Source: Atopsyche davidsoni (taxonomy: Eukaryota > Arthropoda > Insecta > Trichoptera > Hydrobiosidae). From it: a DNA stretch of 64,000 bases. This document shows positions 12,501-21,257 of this stretch, one piece after another. A program made the translations under genes and the position numbers. Below the pieces are notes generated by a model. That model saw only the letters and a list, made by a program, of their open reading frames with translations, was not told where the DNA came from and did no database searches. Within the stretch, counting starts at the first letter, position 1, and every line of letters begins with the position of its first letter. Where the stretch lies: contig JAILWY010000026.1 of assembly GCA_022113835.1 (NCBI GenBank), positions 10,319,001-10,383,000 on the forward strand, written 5' to 3'.

Positions 12501-12601
12501 ATTGCCTGAAGACCCGCTATGAAACCCGCCAGCGCAAGTGCCCCAAGTGCAACGCGGCCTTTGGGGCCAACGACTACCACAGACTCTACCTTTCAACCTA
12601 G
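409..12601 (+). CDS. Bre1: Bre1, E3 ubiquitin ligase for histone H2B (5'-truncated by window edge; 13 exons)
   Basis: Nuclear RING E3 that, with the E2 Rad6/UbcD6, monoubiquitinates histone H2B, a mark needed for H3K4 methylation and active transcription (family knowledge). Exons: 409-597, 1301-1536, 4088-4369, 4606-4779, 7191-7448, 7870-8043, 8162-8355, 8515-8668, 8758-8928, 9317-9508, 10459-10651, 12141-12235, 12317-12601. All have AG/GT borders and matching phases, giving about 865 residues with no in-frame stop. The product is coiled coil throughout, broken by an Ala/Gly linker and an acidic Lys/Glu-rich linker, then a C-terminal RING ([18 protein letters not shown]) and the family ending ANDYHRLYL. 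As I recall insect Bre1, conserved stretches such as [25 protein letters not shown] and [13 protein letters not shown] match closely. The family is about 1000 residues, so roughly 150 N-terminal residues lie left of the window. The gene converges with the - strand gene ending at 17319. Confidence 0.97.
598..1300 (+). other. Bre1 intron, no recognisable element
   Basis: AT-rich intron with GTAAGT donor and GTTACAG acceptor. I see no transposon termini or RNA gene. Confidence 0.7.
1301..1536 (+). CDS. Bre1: Bre1 exon b
   Basis: Acceptor GTTACAG, donor GTACGA. Encodes a Gly/Ala-rich start, then coiled coil ([37 protein letters not shown]). Ends in phase 0. Confidence 0.95.
2866..2900. repeat. 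degenerate GAGT/CAGT tetranucleotide repeat
   Basis: Short run of GAGT units grading into CAGT/CAAT units inside a Bre1 intron, just left of the Tigger remnant. Confidence 0.6.
2940..3748 (+). mobile_element. Tigger/pogo-type DNA transposon, internally deleted
   Basis: The ends are inverted repeats. The left end reads TACATCCGTACCTCGCTATA and the right end, on the other strand, TACACCCATACCTCGCTTTA. Both are flanked by TA, the target duplication of Tc1/mariner/pogo elements. Inside is the C-terminal part of a DDE_1 transposase (3238-3555). At about 0.8 kb it is far shorter than an autonomous Tigger, so it is a dead deletion derivative in a Bre1 intron. Confidence 0.88.
3238..3555 (+). pseudogene. 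Tigger/pogo DDE_1 transposase fragment
   Basis: About 105 codons. [11 protein letters not shown] carries the second catalytic Asp and [20 protein letters not shown] carries the third, both hallmarks of the DDE_1 domain of Tigger/jerky-type transposases. The N-terminal CENP-B-type DNA-binding domains and the first catalytic Asp are missing. The frame stops at 3553-3555 after SWKELK; the following bases still read as related sequence ([11 protein letters not shown]) after the stop. Cannot be an active enzyme. Confidence 0.85.
4088..4369 (+). CDS. Bre1: Bre1 exon c with Ala/Gly linker
   Basis: Acceptor ATACCAG, donor GTGAGT. Coiled coil ([19 protein letters not shown]), then a low-complexity Ala/Gly stretch encoded by GGGGCR-type triplet repeats (about 4159-4230), then coiled coil [14 protein letters not shown]. 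Fly Bre1, as I recall it, also has a low-complexity linker here. Confidence 0.95.
4606..4779 (+). CDS. Bre1: Bre1 exon d
   Basis: Acceptor AATACAG, donor GTATGT. Encodes [20 protein letters not shown] and following coiled coil, among the best conserved Bre1 stretches. The intron after it holds the hAT/Helitron nest. Confidence 0.96.
5242..5663 (+). pseudogene. hAT transposase C-terminal fragment (dimerisation region)
   Basis: Open for about 140 codons to the stop at 5661-5663. The block [20 protein letters not shown] and [13 protein letters not shown] is the hAT C-terminal dimerisation domain, in the version I associate with Charlie/GTF2IRD2-like transposases. The BED finger and most of the RNase H fold with its catalytic residues are absent. 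No start context is implied; an ATG at 5211 is probably fortuitous. Confidence 0.85.
5720..6519 (-). pseudogene. Helitron Rep/helicase N-terminal fragment
   Basis: Two consecutive open frames (6519-6259, then about 6252 down to the element end). The first starts [20 protein letters not shown] and runs through Arg/Glu-rich SRQ-type repeats ([14 protein letters not shown], then [15 protein letters not shown]). The second contains [29 protein letters not shown] and [18 protein letters not shown]. These are hallmarks of the N-terminal region of animal Helitron proteins. The HUH nuclease and Pif1-like helicase domains are missing. A stop/frame change sits near 6255 and a Cys/Gly-rich part expected near [11 protein letters not shown] is degraded. 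Not functional. Confidence 0.85.
5720..6913 (-). mobile_element. Helitron copy 1, nested in the hAT element
   Basis: Read on the - strand it begins TCTACTATAATAATATCCAT at 6913 and ends CTGG at 5720. A short stem-loop (CGTCA/TGACG arms) lies about 15 bases before that end. It is flanked by A on the left and T on the right with no target duplication. These are the rules for Helitrons (5' TC, 3' CTRR after a hairpin, A/T target). It carries the N-terminal part of a Helitron replication protein, so it is non-autonomous. Confidence 0.9.
7191..7448 (+). CDS. Bre1: Bre1 exon e
   Basis: Acceptor TTTGCAG, donor GTTGGT (weak). Encodes [20 protein letters not shown], ending in [19 protein letters not shown] and YKRKYKEA, a conserved Bre1 coiled-coil block. 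Confidence 0.96.
7449..7869 (+). other. Bre1 intron, nothing recognised
   Basis: 421-bp AT-rich intron. No repeats or RNA genes seen. Confidence 0.65.
7870..8043 (+). CDS. Bre1: Bre1 exon f, variable acidic linker
   Basis: Acceptor ATTGCAG, donor GTATGG. Phase 0 at both ends. Encodes a poorly conserved Lys/Glu/Pro-rich linker containing two VKKEE/IKEEKKE-type motifs. Confidence 0.88.
8162..8355 (+). CDS. Bre1: Bre1 exon g, variable linker
   Basis: Acceptor TTTTCAG, donor GTGAGT. Encodes an Asn/Gly/Lys-rich disordered linker, then the start of the next coiled coil ([15 protein letters not shown]). It ends two bases into a Lys codon that the next exon completes. Confidence 0.9.
8515..8668 (+). 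CDS. Bre1: Bre1 exon h
   Basis: Acceptor TTTGCAG, donor GTAAAA. Encodes [20 protein letters not shown] and [15 protein letters not shown], which are hallmark Bre1 coiled-coil sequences. Confidence 0.96.
8758..8928 (+). CDS. Bre1: Bre1 exon i
   Basis: Acceptor TTTATAG, donor GTGAGT. Encodes [20 protein letters not shown] then a short Gly/Pro linker ending NRPFVGSH. Confidence 0.95.
8929..9316 (+). other. Bre1 intron, nothing recognised
   Basis: 388-bp AT-rich intron between exons i and j. No recognisable element. Confidence 0.65.
9317..9508 (+). CDS. Bre1: Bre1 exon j
   Basis: Acceptor AATGCAG, donor GTTAGA. Encodes [20 protein letters not shown] and [16 protein letters not shown], nearly invariant in the family. 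Confidence 0.97.
9509..10458 (+). other. Bre1 intron, nothing recognised
   Basis: 950-bp AT-rich intron. I see no terminal inverted repeats, transposase reading frames or structured RNA. Confidence 0.6.
10459..10651 (+). CDS. Bre1: Bre1 exon k
   Basis: Acceptor TTCTTAG, donor GTAAGT. Encodes [20 protein letters not shown] and [20 protein letters not shown]. Ends one base into a Glu codon. The following intron holds Helitron copy 2. Confidence 0.97.
10989..11993 (-). mobile_element. Helitron copy 2, non-autonomous, in a Bre1 intron
   Basis: Same family as the copy at 5720-6913 and aligned to it over most of its length with small deletions. Read on the - strand it begins TCTACTATAATAATAGCCAT and ends in a CGTCA-TTTTA-TGACG hairpin, GGGCTACATTG and CTAG. 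Host T follows and host A precedes it. The region homologous to the Rep N-terminal frame is broken by deletions, so no long frame survives. The right neighbour (11994-12003) repeats TCTACTATAA, so the true 5' end may be 12003. A short ATT/ACT repeat abuts the 3' end. Confidence 0.9.
12141..12235 (+). CDS. Bre1: Bre1 exon l
   Basis: Acceptor TATTTCAG, donor GTGAGT. Encodes [20 protein letters not shown] then [12 protein letters not shown] short 95-nt exon that is easy to miss because upstream intron sequence is also open in this frame. Confidence 0.96.
12317..12601 (+). CDS. Bre1: Bre1 terminal exon with RING finger
   Basis: Acceptor TGTGTAG; stop TAG at 12599-12601. The last coiled coil leads into [13 protein letters not shown] and the C3HC4 RING. 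Cys/His ligands lie between about 12434 and 12550, with CPSC as the first pair, C-x-H-x-x-C-x-x-C in the middle and CPKC as the last pair. All eight zinc ligands are present, so the ligase domain looks intact. Confidence 0.98.
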   Translation, partial: EELALLRRKAERMKKMEMAGSSMDEVLLEEIREYKETLTCPSCKVKRKDAVLSKCFHVFCWDCLKTRYETRQRKCPKCNAAFGANDYHRLYLST

Positions 12602-12671
12602 GTGGGCCCCAAGACTGAGGCTCCTACGGGACCTCCGCGTGCGTGAGAGAGCGAGAGGGCTCGACCGGAGC

Positions 12672-12713
12672 CGCGCTCGAAGCGAGCGCGAGCAATTGTT
12701 ATATTAACAATTG
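12672..12713 (+). promoter_or_regulatory. two tandem perfect hairpins in Bre1 3' UTR
   Basis: First: CGCGCTCG, loop AAG, CGAGCGCG (12672-12690). Second, three bases later: CAATTGTTA, loop TAT, TAACAATTG (12693-12713). The stems are 8 and 9 bp with no mismatch, 71 bases after the stop codon. Function unknown; possibly mRNA stability or 3' end control. Confidence 0.5.
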
Positions 12714-13107
12714 ACCTGAATATTTTTTCATTCGTGAAATTGTTTATTTTGATATGTAGCCGAGCGACTTCGGCCTTAGAATGTGTTTGTAAATATGGCC
12801 TGAACATTCTGTGTAGCATTTATGAAACTCCCTTCTTCAGTTGGCGTCGTTTTTTACTTGAAGTTTTACCGAATGATGACTGAGGTTTTTGGAAATTGCA
12901 TTATTTTGTATGTGTTTTTATGGAATATGTCGGCTCCCCCGCGGGTAGAGGGCCCTATGACGGCTCATTTTCCCTTCAGCGACGGCTTATTCCATCGGGG
13001 GCGCCAAATCTCGGTGACCTAAATTATATTTCACAATTCAAGTGAAAACTGTAAAAAATTATGGGTGTGTACTTTTGTGTTATTATCTATTGTGTAAATC
13101 ATATTCT

Positions 13108-13113
13108 AATAAA
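13108..13113 (+). terminator. candidate Bre1 polyadenylation signal
   Basis: AATAAA 507 bases after the Bre1 stop, in an AT-rich context followed by a GT-rich stretch. First canonical hexamer downstream of the gene. Confidence 0.5.
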
Positions 13114-13130
13114 TTCTGTATCGTCTCGTT

Positions 13131-16100
13131 CGGGCAGGTATGAAAGTATGGCAAAACGTAAATAATCATCATAGTTGTACATTAACGGAACCGTTGCTAC
13201 AAAATATACAAGTAATATTATTTTTACGTGCATAATTTGGTAAATGAGACTATTATGCGTTATAGCAAATATAAAAGATGCATGAAAGAATAGCGAGCGA
13301 ACGAAACTCCAGTGAGAGCAGTGGAGTTGGTGGCAATATTTATTTGGAGTAGCTTTAGTCCCGCCGAGCTCTGGCCGCATTGTAGGATCGTTAGTTTCAG
13401 ATTTCAAATTTATACTTCCTAAGTTAGCAAAGGTGATGTTCTTATTTATTAAGTTATCAGTATTTTTTATTTGAAACAGGAATCTGTTGCAGGTCAATGT
13501 AATAGTGAGTAAGACCTTATGAACAATTGAATGTAAATAATCTTCCGAATGGAACGTCTCATGTGGAAGTGTCGTTTTGCGATAAACAGATCGCCCGGGG
13601 CCTTCCCGAGTTGAGCTTCTGCAAGTGTTTGTGGAAATATTTATTTATAAACATTTTACTTGTTAACTGGTACTTTCATTAGACATAATGACTTCTTGAA
13701 AGGTGAAAAATAGTGATTGACAAACTGAAGTATTATGATTTACGGAGGACTTGATTAATTTTAATTATGGATTATTTAGCAGGGTTGAAATTATATCTGA
13801 ACTGGGTATTATTTCACGTTAAAAAAGAATCTACGACTGTAAACGGAGAATGATTTAATGGAGAATAAAAAAAAACACTACGAAGTTGTAATTTTACAGT
13901 TAACCATTCACAAAATTAAATTTAAAGTATTTCTCAATTTGTATCTCGACACTTGTCAGCTTTTAGAAGTTAAGTCCTGTCCATGTGTGCGTAAGTTGAT
14001 CCATAAAACTGAGCAACCGCCGACTGCCCCGGCGAGGTGCCGAGCAATCAAAACAACCGACATCATTCCTGAAAGAACCAGTCACTCGTCCTGCCAGCAA
14101 ATGTTAGAAAATCCCTTATTCGTTTTATATGAGACCATTGATCCTTTTCTTTGTGATATCTTAACTATTTAGAAATTAAAGTCCATTATTTTGAATTGAA
14201 AAATAGAGATGTTTGTCCTGCATTTGTATATTTTGCAGTTCTTTGTTCTTGTAAATTGACCTAAACCATTGTGTAGAAGTTAAAACAGCCTTGCCGGACG
14301 CGCAGCGTGTTGACTCCCTTCCGCAAGCGCTCCGGGATAGTTACAAATTTCAAATCAATCAATTTTTGAATTCTTTATTGGCAGTCATTTTGATAGATTA
14401 TCTGTATTGATTTAACAGCAATTGTAGTTTATTTATAATGTAATTTACCCAAAATTAAGGCCATTTTATAGTGAATTTTTCAATACAATTTTGTAAAACC
14501 ATTGTCTGTTTTTATTTATGAATAATTTTGATGAGATATCGTCAGTTATGTGAATTCTCTCGGAGTGGGTACCGAGGAGTGGGTGACGATGAGCGGATGT
14601 CAAGGAGCGGGTATCGTCGCCTGCACTATCTTCTCGCATGATTGTTTCTATTATTAATGTAGATCTATATTTTGAATTATGCCAAACAATAACTAAATAG
14701 ATTAAAGATTATATGTTTAGTCTTAACATTATTTCAAATATAATATAATGACAAAGCTACTGGATGAAATATGTTAAAATGCATAGAAACTTACGGTGAA
14801 AACATTTAGTTTGTATGTCATCTTTTAGGAATATGTTTTTTTAACAATTTGACTATCAGTTAATGTCTATTCCGAATCCACCGACTCTGCAAAAGTGCAA
14901 TTCGGTGGATATTCATTTTAAAAGTAGTGAGTCGTTATAATTTTTTATTTTTCATTTTATCGACTTTTTATGTAGTGTTCAGTTTCATATTGAACATATC
15001 CATGTGGGCTTTTACAATAAAGGAAAAAGCGAAGATGAATGTTGTAAAGAATAACAAGTATTTAAAAATGATCATTTATTTACAAATATACATTGCTGAC
15101 AAACCTGATAATGATTCCAAGAATGGCAGTGAGGGTGATGCTGTATTTGATTTGAAGTTAACTGTCAACAGAGTATGAATAAGCGAGAGAATATGCTCCC
15201 TTCGTATTCTACCCAAACAATCCACCATTGTTGTCAGGGATAACCTGTGGTCACTTCGTATGCCAGTGTATTTTACAAAATTCCATTTCATTTGAAATAA
15301 TTGTTCAATGATTATTTATAAAAGTACTTTAATTGTCACAAAACCAACAAATAAATTGATGATGGTTATTATAAAATAAACAAATTGTTTTTTTTCCCTT
15401 GTAACTTCTATTATGTGAATCACTCGTCAATTTCATCTACTATATTTGTAACCTTTATTCACAAAAATATGAGTAATATTTAAAGATCTTTTCTATAACT
15501 AATGGCGTATACTGAAAACATTACATCTTTTTTAAAAAATAATAATTCATCTTGAATAATTTATGAAGATCATATCATTAATAAACTTTAAAATTTCTCT
15601 GAATAATATTAAAACCATTTATACACCTAGAGTTGGGTTTATGACACGTCTACTGTTTCCGTAGACTAGCTTTCTTCACATTTCCAGAGGAGCGTCGAAC
15701 AAAATGCTGTAAGTCTCTGCAAAAATTCACCTTTGCAGGTTGAAATTGGATTTTGCCATTCAGTCTTTCTTTCAATTTGTTAATTCTTTTGATTCAAAAC
15801 ATTGTTATATATTATGTTTCTTTTCTACCTATCCCTATTTACTAATAATATTTATTTTTGAACAGATGAAAACCAAATATTTTATACAATATAGAAAGAG
15901 GAGATTATGATTACAGTTAGGAAATGTATGTAGGTATTCATCTAAACAGAGTGGCTGTCCAATAACATTCAGTTTAAATTACTTTAACCAAAGATTTCTT
16001 GAAAAGAAAATAATCAAATAATTGTGAGAAAAATTTTCACTTTTTACTACCCACGTCAAAAAAATCCTCTCGATTGATTACATATGTTCACCATAAATGC

Positions 16101-17077
16101 ATTAGTAATGGTAAAATTTTTAATATTATTGTTATATGTTCATGATAAATTGATTAATTCACATAAACAATATCACTTTTCATGGATAATTTTGTGTCAA
16201 TCCCAAAACATAGTGGTGTACTTTCATGACAAAATTAATTTTATACTACGAAAAAATAGTATATAAACACATTTACACATAAATGGAATTATGGTTTCTG
16301 TTTTATTTAAACAAGGCTTAAAAAAAATATCTCCTAAAAAATTATTCTTAAATAGATTGGAAGCAAAAATAAACATATATGAGATCAATTCTCACAATTT
16401 GTGCGAAAAGTGCTTGTTGCTTACATTATGAAGCTATGTATGTTTCTTTACTTAAGATATAATGATAGGAAAGTTCATCTACAATGAGTTACAATAATTT
16501 AATTATCTGATCTAACAACTACTTTACCTGGATCCAATGCAAGTATACAAAAACAATATAATATAAAAAGCATCCGATGACAAAACAAATACAAATAGTT
16601 TTGTTAAAATTTGTAACAATTCGAACACTTTCGCAATAAATTTATGTATATACTTGAAAAATTTACTTTTTTGGAAAAGTAACAATGATAATAAGTTTTG
16701 GGCTCTTGCAGCATACATAATATATATATAAATTATAAATAGTAAATGAAAGGAGCTAAAGGCACAGACTAAACAATGTTACATTAGACACATTTTCAAT
16801 TCTCGCTAAAAACAAAGCAAAATCAAGCTAATTATGTGTAGAGTGCACTTCACAGTCAGGTGTGGCACTTTGAATTTTATTATTCACACGTACTTTTATT
16901 TGAATTTTCAGTCTCATTCATGACCATTAGTTGTTTTCTATAATTTTGGTCTAGTGTGGACTTGGCCAGTGTGTGTATCGACCTGACATTGTTTTATATG
17001 ACAGTTATTTTGTTAAGTCAATGGCTATAGGCGTTTGAATTTTATCAGTAAGTCCCTCCTGGAATTCAAGTGTAGAA
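13131..17077. other. convergent intergenic spacer, no gene seen
   Basis: AT-rich spacer between Bre1 and the convergent - strand gene. Short open frames here (up to about 130 codons) lack splice context, codon bias or recognisable motifs. It may hold alternative 3' UTR sequence of either gene. Confidence 0.55.
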
Positions 17078-17083
17078 TTTATT
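17078..17083 (-). terminator. candidate polyadenylation signal of the - strand coiled-coil gene
   Basis: AATAAA on the - strand about 236 bases after the stop codon at 17319. Inferred from position only. Confidence 0.4.
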
Positions 17084-17318
17084 TACAAATGTATCAATAA
17101 GACCATGGCAAGAGTCACTTCAGGCTTAGTATATTCAAATAAAATAAATTACTACATTAAAACCAAAAATTTTACGATGAAAATTATAAAACTTTAACTA
17201 CACGCAATAAAAAAAGCCATTTACATATTGTTCAATGCTTCAATAAAAAATATCAACATCAGAGATGCCTTGTCACATATAAAATGCCATGCAGGGCTGT
17301 ATAGAAAGGACTGCTCGA

Positions 17319-17471
17319 TTATGCAGCAGAGTTGATGGGTTGTGGTGAGTTGGCATTGCAGTCAGCCAGGGAGTGGCGGGGACTAGCTCCCTGAGAGCAT
17401 GGCGCGGCACAGGGCACGGTACTGGCTCGGGTTTCGCATATCAAAGGCTCTGGCTCCGGAGACTCACTTTC
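17319..17471 (-). CDS. coiled-coil gene exon 6 (stop)
   Basis: Acceptor ACTTTACAG; 50 codons, then TAA at 17321-17319. Encodes ESESPEPEPLICETRAST through NANSPQPINSAA, a Ser/Pro-rich end. Confidence 0.82.
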   Translation of the reverse strand, partial: ESESPEPEPLICETRASTVPCAAPCSQGASPRHSLADCNANSPQPINSAA

Positions 17472-20400
17472 CTGTAAAGTTATATCTTTGTTACAAAAAT
17501 TTCACGATAATTGACTTCAAACCTTGAATTACAAATAAGAGAAAAAAATACAGCTTAATATGGATATTAAAATGATTTGAGTGGAAGTTTCGATGTTTGG
17601 TAAATTTGAGTATCTGGTCTGCCTGGAAAGAATTATTTTCCATTAGAATCACCCAGCTTATATACACTGAACGTTACTTACCTCGGCAATGTTGTGTTCA
17701 CGATACGGTTTCCTGTTGACATTGAGTTCTGCCATTTTTCTCGTGATTCCATTGGCCAGGCTGTCTACAGTGGGACCATTATGCTTTTCCCTGTATCAAA
17801 AATCACCAAGACTGTTCAAATTATTAATTTCATCTTTGATGTGATGGGAAAATTATATTTCTCCCTCTATGTTTAAATTTTGTGAATGAGCCTCCTGTAT
17901 GTAATAATGGTAATCTACTATCTCCTGTCAAAATATGTATACATCTTCAGAACATGCAACAAAAAAGCTACAAGATTTTGGTCAGGCTCAATTCATAAAA
18001 TCTATAACAAAGATTTTACATGAACATGTTTTTTAATAGTATGCTAATGGAGTTTCACGATTGGCCTGTCTCAAGGGCCAAATCTACTGCGAAAATTAAG
18101 AATAGCTAAATAGAGGCTAGTGAAAACCAGAAGTTTACAGTTCTCATAGTATTTGAAGAATTAATTATTGAAAAATTTCATAGAAAAAAAATAGTGAAGC
18201 TAACAGTGTGGAGAAGAAAATATTGTAAGAGAGCATGTTAAGAGATTCAGTCTGCAGTGTCTCGAGTGAAGCTTCACATTAAAAGAATTAAGTCAGCCGA
18301 AGAGAGAACTCACAGTGATCAGTTTATAATAAGATCTAAATTTTAATAGTTAGTGTAAATACTCACTTGAATGTTCTAATTTGCTGACTGGTGTCATCAT
18401 CATCAGGCTGGATAATTCTAAGAACCTTGAGTAATTTCGTGACGAGGTTGTCCACGAGGATGGCTTGATCTACGAGTCCTCCCCCTCGCTCACCTTCCCT
18501 AGCTCCTCCATCCTCTGATACGCTGCATTCTGCCTCCGACTGCTGGCGATGCAGAATAGCCTGGGAGAGATTGTGCAGAGAATCATTCTCCGAGTAATCT
18601 AACCGCATTGCATCTGCACTGTCCATACAGCGGAAATAGGATTCTTCGGTAGGAAATTTATCATCCTGAATTACCGGAGAGAGCTCGTCTCCACTAAACA
18701 TTGTCAAATTCTGTAGCGAGTTGCAAGAATCTTCCTTGTTAAAAAGATTGAGGAATCTGTTTTCCGATTGCTGAAAGGCAATAGGATCTTCCATGGTGGC
18801 ATTTCCGGCAGGGATAGGGCACGACATGACACTACCGCATGAAGATACGAGATTATGGGAGTAAGTGTCCGGTATCTGCACATCCTCTAGAACACTTTCC
18901 ATCATGAGGCACGGTTCAGTCTCCGAATCCAAAAGGTCTGCGGAGTTTTCATCTGGAAATAGAAGCAAACAACTTAATGAACTCGCGAAGATGGGTTATG
19001 TAGTCGAAAAATGCCTGAGCTTGTAGAAAGTGGGCACAGACCGTCAGACAGACGGTGGGCCGGCGGCGCGGGGCGGCCTGGAGGGCTGCCCGGAGAGCAC
19101 GCCTCGCTGCTGGCGCTGCGGCTGAAGGCTTCGTTGTGAAATATTACATCCTGGAAGACAAATTGATAGTTTTTGTTTCAGAATGTTTTTATTTAACTAA
19201 TCGATATTTGCGGGGCGCTCGCGTTCAGGTTCGAGCATGAGAACCGTCATAACCGATATCACTGACCTCGAGATCCTCCTGGGCAATGGCGTGCTTAGCG
19301 ACAAGGGCATCGAGTAGCACGCGGAGGCGGGCGGCCAAGCCGGGAAGGGCGGCAGGGGCGGGAGCCGAGGGAGGCCCGGCGGGCACCGGGGCGGGGGCGC
19401 GGGCCAGGCGGGCGCGGAGAGCCAGGGCCTCCTGGCGGCGCTGCTCGCCCAGGCGCACGAGCGCGCGAGCCTCGCCGCGCCGGACGCCCAGCTCCCGAGC
19501 CGCGCGCGCCGCCGCGTCCTCCGCCTCGCGCAGCGCGTCCGCCAGCGCGCCCTTCTCCGCCGCCAGGAACTCCGCCATCTCTGCCGCCTCGCGCTCTTGC
19601 TCGCGCAGCACCGCCTCCAGCGAGCGGGCCGTGCGCGCGCCGGTCTCCACCTCCTGCGGACGAGAGATTATTAAAAACCTTCATTCCATTGTACAACACC
19701 GCAAAGTTTGTTACGATCTCGATGAAAATTAAAAAAAACTCACCCGATGCAGTTCCCTGCAGATGGAGTGCAGCTTGGTGATCTCTTCCTGCTGACGCGC
19801 CACGACATCCGCCGACGTGCGCAGTTGCGACTCCAGTAGCTGCAGGCCGTCTCCCCCGCCCGCGGTGCCGGCCCCGAGCAGGTCCAGCACGCGACGAGTG
19901 TTGCGCTGGAGGTCGGCCTGCGCCGCGGTCTTGTCAGCGCGCTCCTCGTCCAGCCTGGCCTGCGCCGTCGCGAGTCGCGCGGCTTGCGCCCGGCAATGCT
20001 CCTGCAGCTGGTCGTGCGCTTCCGTGAGCTGGCGCGCTCGAGCCTCCAGTCGCTCCACCTCCACTCGGCGCCGGTCCGCCTGCACCCCCTTGTGGGATCG
20101 CTGAGGGCGCGCCGTCTCCGGACGGATCTCCTCGATGCCCACTCCCGCCAGGGCGTTCTGAACGTCGGAGCCGCCCAGCATCGTCTGGGTGGCCGTCTCG
20201 TGGTAGATTCTGATCCGCGTCGCAGTCTTTCGACTGGGGTAAGGCGGGAGAGAGCGCAGCGGCGGCGAGTCGCGGTCTCGAGCGGCGAGTCCGAGCGACC
20301 TCCGCTCGAGGGGGCCCTCCCGCGCCGCGGACTCGCTGCGCCCGCGGTCCGGAGACGGCTCCCGCCTCCTCCTCGGCAAGGTGGCGTACTTGTCGAGCGT

Positions 20401-21213
20401 CGTCCTCGACTCGACCGCCCGCGCCCGGGCGAGAGCCGCTTCGGCCGCCGGAGCGCGCGGAGACGACGGAGGAGGAAGTCGCGGGGCGCGCTGCTCGTCG
20501 GGAGGCGTTCCGGGTGTGGCGGGCGTGGCGGGCGTGCCGGGCGTGGCGGGCGTCCGACAGCGCGCGGCCGACGTCTTGGTGGGCTTCACGCGCACGGAGG
20601 GCGAGTCCCGGCAGACGAGCGCGAGGGTGTCGGGCGCCGGGCGGGGACGAGAGCGCGGCAGGACGGCGGGCTTGGGCCCGGGAGGCGGGGGCGGGGGCGG
20701 GCGCTCGGCGGCGGACTTGTCGCGGGAGCGGGCGCGCTGGCCGGTGGCGAGTGCGGGGGCGCGGCCGCGGGTGGGGCGCGGCGCCGTGGCGGGCTTGGGA
20801 CGCGAGGGGCGCGGCGGCTCGGCGAGAACGACGCGCTTCTTGGCCGAGCCGGGGGGCCGGCGCGGGGCCGAGTCTCCGCCCGCCACGGACGAGCTCTCGC
20901 TGCCGCCCTCGGAGGTGCCGTCGCCCGGTGCGGCCGCGCGGAAGTCGTCGAGGCGATCTGCCGTCTTGCACGAGAAGGAGCCGTCGCAGCCGGAGCCGCA
21001 AGATATGAGACTGGAGGCGCAGGAAGGAGGGTCGGGCGCCCCGCTGCTGGCGTACTCTCCGGCGGCCTCCACGCCGCTGTCGTGTCCGGGGCCGGCGGCT
21101 TCCGCCTTGAGGTCGTCGGCCGGCCGGGGCTCCCCGTCGGAGTCTCGGCGGTGGACGGTTCCCCCCTCTCCCCCCTCGGCCCCCGCGGGGTTATCCTCGA
21201 CGGGCTCGCCCAT
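17319..21213 (-). CDS. uncharacterised coiled-coil protein, 937 residues, six coding exons
   Basis: Exons in order: 21213-19744, 19653-19267, 19150-19042, 18952-18367, 17790-17682, 17471-17319. All borders are GT/AG with matching phases and the joined frame has 938 codons including TAA. Residues 1-330 are Gly/Ser then Pro/Arg-rich and probably disordered, with TPATPGTPATPATPGTP repeats and the basic motif DKYATLPRRRR. A conserved-looking block RIRIYHETATQTMLGG follows at about 333-348, then SHKGVQADRR. Residues about 380-600 are Ala/Glu/Arg coiled coil. The tail is acidic, with a PDDDDTSQQ stretch. ETATQT and KGVQAD resemble the two classes of dynein light chain LC8 binding motif, hinting at a cytoskeletal or centrosomal role (inference). 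I cannot name the family. It converges on Bre1. Third codon positions in exons 1-2 are almost all G/C. Confidence 0.85.
17682..17790 (-). CDS. coiled-coil gene exon 5
   Basis: Acceptor TTGATACAG, donor GTAAGT. Encodes KEKHNGPTVDSLANGITRKM then AELNVNRKPYREHNIAE. Phase fits the two bases left by exon 4. Confidence 0.85.
18367..18952 (-). CDS. coiled-coil gene exon 4, acidic region
   Basis: Acceptor CTATTTCCAG, donor GTGAGT. Encodes DENSADLLDSETEPC, several Ser/Asp-rich patches, LVDQAILVDNLVTKLLKVLR and PDDDDTSQQIRTF. Composition is normal, unlike exons 1-2. Confidence 0.87.
19042..19150 (-). CDS. coiled-coil gene exon 3
   Basis: Acceptor TTGTCTTCCAG, donor GTCTGT. Encodes DVIFHNEAFSRSASSEACSP and a Pro-rich end. 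109 nt, leaving one base that joins AT of exon 4 to make Asp. This short exon is supported by phase matching on both sides. Confidence 0.78.
19267..19653 (-). CDS. coiled-coil gene exon 2
   Basis: Acceptor GTCCGCAG, donor GTCAGT. 129 codons, phase 0 to 0. Starts EVETGARTARSLEAVLREQE and continues as Ala/Arg/Glu coiled coil with a Pro/Ala hinge, ending AIAQEDLE. Confidence 0.85.
19744..21213 (-). CDS. coiled-coil gene exon 1 (start codon)
   Basis: ATG at 21213-21211, the first in frame after the splice acceptor at 21256. Donor GTGAGT after codon 490. Encodes the disordered Pro/Arg-rich region and the first coiled coil up to KLHSICRELHR. Strikingly GC-rich relative to the flanking AT-rich DNA. 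Confidence 0.87.
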
Positions 21214-21255
21214 GACGTTACCGCCCGCGGACCTTCAGCTCTGCCGGTCGATCGT
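21214..21255 (-). other. 5' UTR part of coding exon 1
   Basis: Between the ATG and a good splice acceptor (CTTTCGTTTCAG, AG at 21257-21256). The acceptor implies at least one upstream noncoding exon. Confidence 0.55.
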
Positions 21256-21257
21256 CT

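Larger units (their letters stand above)
12602..13130 (+). other. Bre1: Bre1 3' UTR
   Basis: Sequence from the stop codon to just past the first canonical AATAAA (13108-13113). It contains two adjacent perfect stem-loops at 12672-12713. The end is inferred from the signal only. Confidence 0.6.
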
